Below are positions 1 through 6,940 of a stretch of 64,000 nucleotides of DNA, piece after piece. This stretch comes from DAOTTI01 sp034437795 (GTDB taxonomy: Bacteria; Chloroflexota; UBA11872; UBA12225), in assembly GCA_034437795.1 (NCBI GenBank), contig DAOTTI010000267.1, positions 1 to 64,000 of the forward strand, given 5' to 3'. Positions within the stretch are counted from its first letter, which is position 1; each line of letters begins with the position of its first letter. The notes below the pieces were generated by a model. That model worked only from the letters and a program-made list of their open reading frames with translations. It ran no database searches and was not told where the DNA came from. A program made the translations under genes and the position numbers.

Positions 1-11
1 GAGGTGGAGAG

Positions 12-209
12 ATGACCCGATCCTGGCCCACCACCCATGGAACGGCGCGGCCGGCGGGCGCCGCGCGCGAGACGTCTCGGCGCCGGCCGCGGGTGGACGC
101 GGCCGTGCTGCGCCGGCGCGCCGAGCGCCAGGTGCGGGAGCGCGCGGCGACGCTCCGGCAGTTCGACCTCTCGATGGCAGACGAGCCGGCTTTCGTCTTC
201 CGGCCCTGA
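12..209 (+). CDS. Small amidase-linked hypothetical protein
   Basis: A 65-residue ORF begins at an ATG preceded by a GAGGTGGAGAG ribosome-binding site and stops 15 bases before the amidase. It is Arg-rich, has no membrane segment, and ends in the motif MADEPAFVFRP. Very short proteins ending in a DEPAFVFRP-like tail are, from memory, common partners of amidases in Chloroflexota and actinobacteria, possibly as a small subunit. That role is an inference. The tight spacing argues for co-translation with the amidase. Confidence 0.6.
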   Translation: MTRSWPTTHGTARPAGAARETSRRRPRVDAAVLRRRAERQVRERAATLRQFDLSMADEPAFVFRP

Positions 210-224
210 CCCGGAGCGTCGCCG

Positions 225-1790
225 GTGGAGGACCGGTCCCTGATGGCTGCGGAGCAGGGAGCGAATAGCCCGGCATCGGCGCCGGGCGGCGCGCCGTCAC
301 CCGCCAGACCAGCGTCGCAGGCGCGGGGCGAGGGCGACCTGGCCTTCGCCACGGTGGGCGAGCTCAGCCGGCTCATCCAGCGGGGCGCCATCTCGCCGGT
401 GGAGCTCACCAGGCTCTTCCTTGCACGCCTGGAGCGCCTGGGGCCGCAGTTCAACGCCGTGGCAGCGGTGATGCCGGAGCGTGCCCTGGCTGAGGCGCGC
501 CGCGCGGAAGCGGCGCTGCGCCGGGGCGCGTCCCGCGGCGCGCTGCACGGCATCCCGTACGGCGCCAAGGACCTGCTGGCCGCCCGCGGCGCCCCGACCA
601 CCTGGGGCGCGCCCCCGTATCGCCACCAGGTCCTGGATGACGATGCGACGGTCGTGCGCCGGCTGAGCCGTGCCGGCGCGGTGCTGGCGGCAAAGCTGGC
701 CATGGTGGAGCTGGCGGGGGGCGGGGGCTATCGCTACGCCAGCGCGTCGCTCCAGGGGCCGGGCCGCACCCCCTGGGACCCGGCCTGCTGGTCTGGCGGC
801 TCGTCCAGCGGCTCGGGGGCGGCGGTAGCGGCGGGGCTGGTGCCCTTCGCCATCGGGTCGGAGACGTCCGGCTCGATCATTACGCCGGCCTCTTACTGCG
901 GCGTCACCGGCCTGCGCCCAACCTATGGCCTGGTCTCGCGCGCGGGGGCGATGGCCCTTTCCTGGACGCTGGACAAGCTGGGGCCCATGGCGCGCTCGGC
1001 GGAGGATTGCGCGCTGGTGCTGGAGGCCATGGCGGGGCCGGACCCGCGCGACCCGTCGAGCGCGCGCCGGCGCTTTCGCTACCGGCCCCTGGCGCTCCCC
1101 GAGCTGCAGCAGCTCCGGCTCGGCGTCGCGCCGGCCGACTTCGAGGAGCTGGCCGACCAGCGGGCGCGGCCGGCGTTCGCCGCGGCGCTGGAGGTGCTGC
1201 GCAGCCTTGGCGCGGCGTTCGTGGAGGTGGGCCTCCCGCCCGACCTCCCGTACGGAGCGGTGGTGGCCACGATCATCGGCGCTGAGGCGTCGACCATCTT
1301 CGCCGGCCTGATCGAAAGCGACGCCTTCCAGACGCTGGTCGACGCCAAGCAGAAGGCGGGGCTTCGCGCGGACCTGGGCATCGCGGCCCGCGACTACCTG
1401 AATGCGATGCGCATTCGCGCCCGCGTGCAGCAGGCCTTCCGCGACCTGTTCCGGCAGGTGGACGTCCTGGTCGGGGTCGGGCGGCCGGGGCCGGCCACTC
1501 CTATCGATCAGCCCCTGGACCGGCGGGCGTCGCGCCGGCCGGCGCCCCCGCCGGCCAGGCCCGCGAACCCTGCCCTGATCCCCGCCGGCAACCTGGCCGG
1601 GCTGCCGGCGCTGTGTCTGCCCTGCGGCTTCGCCAGGGCGTCAGGTGCCAGGAAGGAGGGCGCCAGCGAGCTGCCCGTAGCCATCCAGCTCGTCGGGCCG
1701 CCGTTCGCGGAGAACCGGCTCCTCTCCCTGGGCGCCTGGTTCCAGGCCCAGACCGATTGGCACCGGCGCCGGCCGCCCGGCTGCTCATAG
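225..1790 (+). CDS. Amidase (amidase signature family)
   Basis: Predicted to hydrolyse a C-N amide bond in the cytoplasm; the substrate is unknown. The full amidase-signature core is visible (GTG numbering): Lys115 in GIPYGAKDLLA, the Gly/Ser-rich GGSSSGSG at 191-198 carrying the cis-Ser, and GSETSGSI at 211-218 with the acylated Ser217. The C-terminal block NLAGLPALCLPCG is also typical. At 521 residues it has the family length with a 35-residue low-complexity N-terminus. Either GTG 225 (GGAG 8 bases upstream) or ATG 243 (GGAGG 11 bases upstream) could be the start. It is distinct from GatA in lacking any GatB/C neighbours; the only partner is the small upstream ORF. Confidence 0.93.
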   Translation: MEDRSLMAAEQGANSPASAPGGAPSPARPASQARGEGDLAFATVGELSRLIQRGAISPVELTRLFLARLERLGPQFNAVAAVMPERALAEARRAEAALRRGASRGALHGIPYGAKDLLAARGAPTTWGAPPYRHQVLDDDATVVRRLSRAGAVLAAKLAMVELAGGGGYRYASASLQGPGRTPWDPACWSGGSSSGSGAAVAAGLVPFAIGSETSGSIITPASYCGVTGLRPTYGLVSRAGAMALSWTLDKLGPMARSAEDCALVLEAMAGPDPRDPSSARRRFRYRPLALPELQQLRLGVAPADFEELADQRARPAFAAALEVLRSLGAAFVEVGLPPDLPYGAVVATIIGAEASTIFAGLIESDAFQTLVDAKQKAGLRADLGIAARDYLNAMRIRARVQQAFRDLFRQVDVLVGVGRPGPATPIDQPLDRRASRRPAPPPARPANPALIPAGNLAGLPALCLPCGFARASGARKEGASELPVAIQLVGPPFAENRLLSLGAWFQAQTDWHRRRPPGCS

Positions 1791-1922
1791 GAATTCCGGT
1801 AGCCGGCGGAGCTGCCCCTAAGGTTCTCTCGTACCCTTGTCGAAGCAGGGAACCGAGGCCGGCCCTCACCCATCAGCCGGCCTCGGCCGCCTGCGCACCT
1901 CTGGAGGAGAAGGACGCACGAC

Positions 1923-3386
1923 GTGGCGAAGATTGCATTGATTGGGGCAGGCAGCGTGATCTGGGCGCGGCGCCTGATGATGGACATCCTGAGCTTCGAG
2001 GAACTGCGGGGCGCCACGCTCTCCTTGATGGACATCGACCCCGTCCGGCTGGAGACGGCCCGAAAGACAGTGGAGCGCCTGGTGGCGCAGGTGCAGGCGC
2101 CGGCGACGGTCACGGCCTCCCTCGACCGCCGGACGGCGGTCACCGGCGCCGACTACGTCATCTACGCGGTGCAGGTGGGGATGCATGAGGCGACGCTCAA
2201 GGACTTCGAGATCCCCAAGAAGTACGGCCTCCGGCAGACGATCGCCGACACGCTCGGCGTCGGCGGGATCTTCCGCGGCATGCGCACCATCCCCGTCCTG
2301 CTCGACCTGCTGCGGGACATGGAGGCGGTGTGTCCAGACGCCCTGCTGCTGAACTACGTGAACCCCATGTCTATCCTGTGCCTGGCGGCGGCGCGCGCCT
2401 CGTCGATCAAGGCGGTCGGGCTCTGCCACAGCGTGCAGGGCACGTCGCAGCAACTGGCCGGCTACATCGGGGTGCCGCCCCAGGAGCTCCGCTACCGCGT
2501 GGCGGGGATCAACCACATGGCCTGGTTCCTCTCCCTCACCCACCAGGGCCAGGACGCCTACCCCCGCCTGTGGCAGGCGATGCAGGACCCCGCCATCTAC
2601 GCCAGGGACAAGGTGCGCTTCGAGATGATGCGCCGGCTGGGCTACTTCGTCACCGAGAGCAGCGAGCACATGGCGGAGTACGTCCCCTACTTCATCAAGC
2701 GCGACTCGCTGGTGCGCCAGTTTGACATCCCGCTGGACGAATACGTCCGGCGCAGCGAGCGGAATCTCCAGACGTTCGAGCAGACGCGCCGTGAGGTCGA
2801 GCGGGGCGAGCCGATCGAGATGCGCCGGTCGCACGAATACGCGGCCTACATCATCCGCGCCATCGAGGCCAACCAGGACTGGTCGTTCAACGGCAACGTC
2901 CCGAACTCGCTGGACCGGCGTACGGGGGCCTTGATCCCGAACCTGCCGGCCGATAGCGTCGTCGAGGTGCGTTGTCTGGTGAACGGCGCCGGCGTGTCGC
3001 CCTGCCACGTGGGCGACCTCCCCACCCAGCTGGCCGGCCTCAACCGGAGCCACATTACCGTGCACCAGCTGGTGGTGGAGGCGGCCTTGACGGGGAGCCG
3101 CGACGCGCTCTACCAGGCGGTGATGCTGGACCCGCACACCGCCAGCGTCCTGAGCCTGGACGAGATCTGGGCCATGACCGACGAGCTGATCGAGGCGCAC
3201 GGCGACGCCCTGCCCAGGCTGCCGCCGCGCCGGCTGGCCGGCGCCCCCGGCCGGCCGGCGGCCCCGCCGCCTGCTCCCCACCCCCTCTTTACCGTCGAGC
3301 CAGGGCACGGCTCAGACGGCTCCACCGCGGCCAACGGGGTGGCGGGAGCACCCCTCGCCGCCGTCACCGCCCCTACCGGGGCCTAA
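1923..3386 (+). CDS. Family 4 glycoside hydrolase (alpha-galactosidase/alpha-glucosidase type)
   Basis: GH4 enzymes cleave glycosides by an NAD- and Mn-dependent oxidation-elimination mechanism in the cytoplasm. Visible are the N-terminal Rossmann motif IGAGS at 7-11, the NYVNPM block at 144-149, the metal ligand Cys168 in GLCHSVQGT, and His198 in GINHMAWF, the second ligand. The GTG start is chosen because GGAGGAGAAGG lies about 10 bases upstream. The last 50 residues form a Pro/Ala/Gly-rich tail not usual for the family, possibly a read-through into spacer DNA. The MelA-like CHSVQ motif favours alpha-galactosidase or alpha-glucosidase over 6-phospho-glycosidase, but the sugar cannot be fixed. 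It stands alone with no transporter beside it. Confidence 0.92.
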   Translation: MAKIALIGAGSVIWARRLMMDILSFEELRGATLSLMDIDPVRLETARKTVERLVAQVQAPATVTASLDRRTAVTGADYVIYAVQVGMHEATLKDFEIPKKYGLRQTIADTLGVGGIFRGMRTIPVLLDLLRDMEAVCPDALLLNYVNPMSILCLAAARASSIKAVGLCHSVQGTSQQLAGYIGVPPQELRYRVAGINHMAWFLSLTHQGQDAYPRLWQAMQDPAIYARDKVRFEMMRRLGYFVTESSEHMAEYVPYFIKRDSLVRQFDIPLDEYVRRSERNLQTFEQTRREVERGEPIEMRRSHEYAAYIIRAIEANQDWSFNGNVPNSLDRRTGALIPNLPADSVVEVRCLVNGAGVSPCHVGDLPTQLAGLNRSHITVHQLVVEAALTGSRDALYQAVMLDPHTASVLSLDEIWAMTDELIEAHGDALPRLPPRRLAGAPGRPAAPPPAPHPLFTVEPGHGSDGSTAANGVAGAPLAAVTAPTGA

Positions 3387-3799
3387 TCTGGCTTGTGTAC
3401 GGCCAGCGAGAAGTTCCCTCTCCCAAAGGGAGAGGGCAAGGGTGAGGGCGCCACTCGTGCATAATCCAGGCGCGCCCAGATCCCTGTGTCGGGAGCCAGC
3501 CTTTAACCGGTGGCGCTGGCGCTCCGCGAGCAACATGACTGAATAGCCACGGCGCGGCCGCAGAAATGCTGGTCAAAGGTCGGGCAAAACACGGAGAAGC
3601 GCCCACCGCGGCATGGGCCAGCAGTCCCATTCTCGGCCCGTGGCGCGCGGTATGGTTGTAGGCTAGGGCACGCTCATCAACAACGGGCGCGGCATCGGAG
3701 CAGGCGTCGAAACAGTATGAAGGGGCGACTGCGGACAGCGTGGCGGTGGCCTTTCGCTGCCTGGAAGGCCCGCGCCCGCCAGGCGGCATGAGGGGACGA
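3387..3799. other. Gene-free stretch containing one palindromic repeat
   Basis: No supported gene. The first part (3399-3470) is a copy of the dispersed palindromic repeat described separately. The remainder is ordinary high-GC spacer upstream of the histidine kinase; I see no convincing promoter hexamers. Confidence 0.6.
3399..3470 (+). repeat. Dispersed intergenic palindrome, copy 1
   Basis: Contains the core stem CCCTCTCCC-AAA-GGGAGAGGG, preceded by ACGGCCAGCGA and followed by GGGTGAGGGCGCC and a CGTGCATAATCCAGG tail. The same modules recur in at least 12 other intergenic sites of the window, on both strands. Confidence 0.85.
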
Positions 3800-5020
3800 A
3801 TGCGCGAAGGGACGTGGCAGTGGTTGGCCGCTTCCGGCTCCCTGGCGGCCTATGCCCTGGTGGTGGCGGGCGTCGCCCCGGCCGGCCATCGGAGCCAGGT
3901 TGCGCCCCTCTCGCTGGTGCCGGTGGTGGCGTGCGCCGCTGTGGCCGGACTGCGTGGGGGGCTGGCCGCTACCGCGGTGGTCATGGCGCTCAACGTCGCG
4001 CTCGCCTTCGAGGCATCGGCCAGCCTCGCCGGACTGATCGGCCACCTCGTCATCCTGCTCTCGGCCCTGGGGGTCTCCTGGCTGCGCGCGCTGCTCCAGC
4101 GGACGCGGGCGCAGGCCAGCACGCTGGCCAGCCTGATGACCGAGAACAGCCGCCTGTCCCAGGAGGCGGCGGAGGAGGCGGCCCTGCGCCGGCTGGGGGA
4201 GCTCAAGGACGAGCTGCGGCGCACTGTCTCGCACGAGCTGCGCACGCCCCTGTCCTACATCTACGGCTACAGCGAGCTGCTCCTGCTCTCCGACCAGGTG
4301 CCGGAACGCGAGCGGGGCATGATCCAGGAGATCCACCGCGGCGCTGAGCACATGCGCCGGCTGCTGGACGATCTGCTGGACCTGGACCGCATTCAATCGG
4401 GGCAGCTACGGCTGGAGCGCACGGCCGTGGACCTGCCGGCCGTCATCGCGGACGCGATCGAGCACGTCCGCGAGGCCGAGGCGACGCGCCACCAGTTCGC
4501 CATCGACGTTGCGCGCGGCCAGGGGCACCTGCTGGCCATCGCCGATCCAGCGCGCGTCCGGCAGGTCCTGCTCAGCCTGCTGACCAATGCCGTGCGCTAC
4601 TCGCCCGACGGGAGCCAGATCCAGATCGCGGTACGGCTGCAGGCCGGCGCCGCGCCCGATGGCAGCGCTAGGGCGAGCGTCCCGCCTACCGCCTGCCGGT
4701 TCGTCGAGGTGCGCATCAGCGACCAGGGGCCGGGCCTGGCCGAGGCGCAGTGCGAGCGGATCTTCGAGAAGTTCTATCGCGGGCACGTCAACGTGACGGG
4801 CAAGCACCTCGGGGCGGGACTGGGCCTGGCCATCTGTCGTTCCCTGGTGGAGGCGCAGGGCGGCCGGATCTGGGCCGAAAGCGACGGCCCGGGCCAGGGG
4901 GCGACGCTGCGCTTCACCCTGCCCGCGGCGCCGGATAGCGCCGGCTACGCCCTGCGCACGAAGGCGAGCGCGGCCTCGATGGCAGCCCTGGGCGAAGAGA
5001 ACGAGCCGAGATTGCGGTAG
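3800..5020 (+). CDS. Membrane sensor histidine kinase, orphan
   Basis: Predicted to autophosphorylate on His and pass the phosphate to a response regulator encoded elsewhere; no regulator gene is adjacent. The N-terminus has about four hydrophobic segments (residues 8-95 from this start), then a short coiled linker, the HisKA H-box SHELRTPLSY with the phospho-acceptor His at 145, an N-box (VRQVLLSLLTNAVRYSPDG), a G1 box (ISDQGPGL) and a G2 box (GAGLGLAI). No periplasmic domain is large enough to bind a ligand, so it may sense in the membrane. ATG 3800 has GAGGGG just upstream; in-frame ATG 3788 and GTG 3740 are alternatives. The 3' end overlaps a possible minus-strand gene by 76 bases. Confidence 0.93.
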   Translation: MREGTWQWLAASGSLAAYALVVAGVAPAGHRSQVAPLSLVPVVACAAVAGLRGGLAATAVVMALNVALAFEASASLAGLIGHLVILLSALGVSWLRALLQRTRAQASTLASLMTENSRLSQEAAEEAALRRLGELKDELRRTVSHELRTPLSYIYGYSELLLLSDQVPERERGMIQEIHRGAEHMRRLLDDLLDLDRIQSGQLRLERTAVDLPAVIADAIEHVREAEATRHQFAIDVARGQGHLLAIADPARVRQVLLSLLTNAVRYSPDGSQIQIAVRLQAGAAPDGSARASVPPTACRFVEVRISDQGPGLAEAQCERIFEKFYRGHVNVTGKHLGAGLGLAICRSLVEAQGGRIWAESDGPGQGATLRFTLPAAPDSAGYALRTKASAASMAALGEENEPRLR

Positions 5021-5205
5021 TCGCCGTCGTCCTCGTGGCCAACCACGGTGAAGTCGTCATCGGCGACGTAGGCCACCTCTGCGCCCCGGCCGTGCACCGC
5101 CCCCTCCGTGCCGTACTGTGGCCCGTACACCACCATGTCGCCGGCCGCATTGGCCTTGTGCCTGACGCCGATCTCTCGGGCGGCCTTTACCAGCGGGGTC
5201 ATCAC
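4945..5205 (-). CDS. Hypothetical 86-residue protein
   Basis: The translation (starting MMTPLVKAAREIG) is hydrophilic and balanced, with an acidic centre (VADDDFTVVGHEDDGDY) and a helical end (SPRAAIEAALAFVRRA), which looks like a real folded small protein more than a shadow frame. It lies on the same strand as the oxidoreductase gene and 30 bases downstream of it, suggesting one transcript. It overlaps the end of the histidine kinase convergently by 76 bases, which lowers confidence. I do not recognise a family. Confidence 0.42.
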   Translation of the reverse strand: MMTPLVKAAREIGVRHKANAAGDMVVYGPQYGTEGAVHGRGAEVAYVADDDFTVVGHEDDGDYRNLGSFSSPRAAIEAALAFVRRA

Positions 5206-5235
5206 TCTCAGTATGCCGTGGCGGCGAGCGGCCCG

Positions 5236-6252
5236 TTAGCCCACCGGCTCCGGCCGCCCGGACTGCGCCGACTTGTAGGCCGCCTCGGTGACCTGGGCCA
5301 CGCGCAGCCCGCAGATGGCCGGGGCCTGGGGCTCCGGCACCTCGCCGCGGATGGCGGCGATGAAGTTCTCCACCGGGCGCACGTCACGCCCTTCGGTCCG
5401 CGGGTAGATCTTGTCGCCGCCGCTCGTCTGGTAGCTGAGCCCGTCGGCGCGGATGTTCATCACCCCCGCCGTACCGTAGAACGAGAACTCCTCGCGCCAC
5501 GGCTCGGCCGAGAGACTGGTGGCGGCGAAGGTGGCGCGGGCGCCGGTGGTGAAGCGGATGGTCAGCGCGGTGATGACGTCGACCAACGTGCCGAAGTTGT
5601 CGATCTCGGCGTACACGAGCGCCGGCTCCAGGCCGCTCACCCACAGCATCATGTCCACGATGTGGCTGCCCGTGTCCATGAAGTGCCCGCCCCCGGATAA
5701 GGCAGGGTCGGCCCGCCAGGAGGCGCCGGGGAGAAAGTTGGCCAGGCAGTCCTGGGCGATGAGCACGGTCACCAGCCGGATCTCGCCCAGCACGCCAGAG
5801 GCGACGATCTCGCGCGCCTTCTTGTAGCGGGCCTGGCCGTGGCGCTGGTAGGCGATGGCCAGCTTGAGCCCCTTGCGCTCCGCCAGGTCGATGGCTGCGC
5901 GGGCGTCGGCGGCGGTGGTGGCCATGGGCTTCTCGCACAGGACATGCTTGCCCGCCTCCAGGCTGGCGCGAATGTGCTGGGCGTGCTGGGTGTGCGGGGT
6001 GGCGATCACCACGGCGTCAAGCGACGCCTCGCCCAGCATCCGTTCCAGCGAGGTGAAACGCTGCGGCAGCCAGCCCGCCGGGGCATTGGCCCCGTACAGC
6101 CGGCCGATGGCGCGCTCCAGCGCGGCCTCGCTCACGTCGCAGAGCGCGGTCAGTCCGGCGTCCGGCCGCGCCAGGATCTCACGGGCGTGGGCCATGCCCA
6201 TGCCCCCTGTGCCGACGACGCCGAATCGAAGCATGCTGTTTGTCGCAGCCAT
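5236..6252 (-). CDS. Gfo/Idh/MocA family NAD(P)-dependent oxidoreductase
   Basis: Members oxidise or reduce sugars, inositols or derivatives in the cytoplasm. Seen here: Rossmann motif GVVGTGGMGMAH (11-22), the family signature CEKPMA with Lys108, and GGGHFMDTGSHIVDMM, whose His residues sit in the active-site helix. The length of 338 residues is standard. The ATG at 6252 has GAGGAGCG about 10 bases upstream; MLRFG at 6234 is a possible alternative. Its 5' region faces the MerR promoter divergently, so the MerR operator lies within 100 bases of this start and could also control it. Substrate unknown. Confidence 0.9.
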   Translation of the reverse strand: MAATNSMLRFGVVGTGGMGMAHAREILARPDAGLTALCDVSEAALERAIGRLYGANAPAGWLPQRFTSLERMLGEASLDAVVIATPHTQHAQHIRASLEAGKHVLCEKPMATTAADARAAIDLAERKGLKLAIAYQRHGQARYKKAREIVASGVLGEIRLVTVLIAQDCLANFLPGASWRADPALSGGGHFMDTGSHIVDMMLWVSGLEPALVYAEIDNFGTLVDVITALTIRFTTGARATFAATSLSAEPWREEFSFYGTAGVMNIRADGLSYQTSGGDKIYPRTEGRDVRPVENFIAAIRGEVPEPQAPAICGLRVAQVTEAAYKSAQSGRPEPVG

Positions 6253-6334
6253 GAAGCCAGTCGCTCCTCAGTGCTCCTGTGGTCACGTTCAATGCTACCT
6301 GCCCGCGGCTCTCTCAGGCCCGCCACCACCTATA

Positions 6335-6370
6335 TTGACAGTGTCACTGCCACTGAGTATGATGGAGGCG
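6335..6370 (+). promoter_or_regulatory. Promoter and dyad operator of the MerR gene; leaderless start
   Basis: TTGACA at 6335-6340 and TATGAT at 6358-6363 are separated by exactly 17 bases, a near-consensus sigma-70 promoter. The spacer carries overlapping dyads TGACA-G-TGTCA (6336-6346) and CAGTG-T-CACTG (6339-6349). The expected transcription start, about 7 bases past the -10, coincides with ATG 6371, so the message should be leaderless. Binding by the MerR protein between -35 and -10 is inferred from the habit of that family. Confidence 0.75.
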
Positions 6371-6940
6371 ATGGACGGCCCTGTCCCCCGCCTGACGATT
6401 GAGGAGCTGGCAGCGCGCGCCGGGGTGCGGGTGCGCACCATCCGTTTCTACATCGCCGACGGCCTGCTGCCCGGGCCAGGTGGACGGGGGCGCGCCGCCG
6501 CCTACACCGAAGAGCACCTGGCGCGCCTGCGCCTCATCCGGCGCCTGGTGGAGCGCCACGTGCCGCTGGCCGAGATACGGGCGCTCCTGGCGCGCCTCTC
6601 TGCCGACGAGGTGCGGGCGCTTCTGGCTGAAGAGGACCGGCGCGCCGCCACCCTGAGCGCGCCGCGCGGCGTGGCGCCGCTGCGGGCGTCCTATCAGGCC
6701 CTGTTGCCGGAGGCCCCGCCCCTTGAGGCCTCCGCGGCGCCGCCGTCCCCGACGCCCGCGCCAGCGCAGGAGCCCGGTCCCCTGTGGCGCCGCATCGAGC
6801 TGGCTCCAGGGCTGGAGCTCCACGTGCGGCACGACGTCGACGCCATCTACGCCGGCCTGATCCGGCACATCCGCCGCCAGGTCGGGGCGGGACCTCACCG
6901 TAACGCGAGGACGAACCATGTTCAACCCACGAGCCTATGA
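6371..6940 (+). CDS. MerR family transcriptional regulator
   Basis: An N-terminal winged helix is clear: RLTIEELAARAGVRVRTIRFYIADGL-type sequence at residues 6-31, then a helical region up to about residue 85. The remaining half is Pro/Ala-rich linker plus a C-terminal segment (LELHVRHDVDAIYAGLIRHIRRQ) that may bind an effector. ATG 6371 is chosen because it sits at the predicted transcription start; ATGs at 6359 and 6362 lie inside the -10 box. The 3' end overlaps the VIT/VWA gene by 23 bases, so the two are one transcription unit and the regulator probably controls it. Confidence 0.9.
   Translation: MDGPVPRLTIEELAARAGVRVRTIRFYIADGLLPGPGGRGRAAAYTEEHLARLRLIRRLVERHVPLAEIRALLARLSADEVRALLAEEDRRAATLSAPRGVAPLRASYQALLPEAPPLEASAAPPSPTPAPAQEPGPLWRRIELAPGLELHVRHDVDAIYAGLIRHIRRQVGAGPHRNARTNHVQPTSL

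Noticed and set aside
1866..3308. 480-codon minus-strand frame over the GH4 gene
   Set aside because: Shadow of the GH4 coding sequence; Gln/Arg/Ala-rich with no domain.
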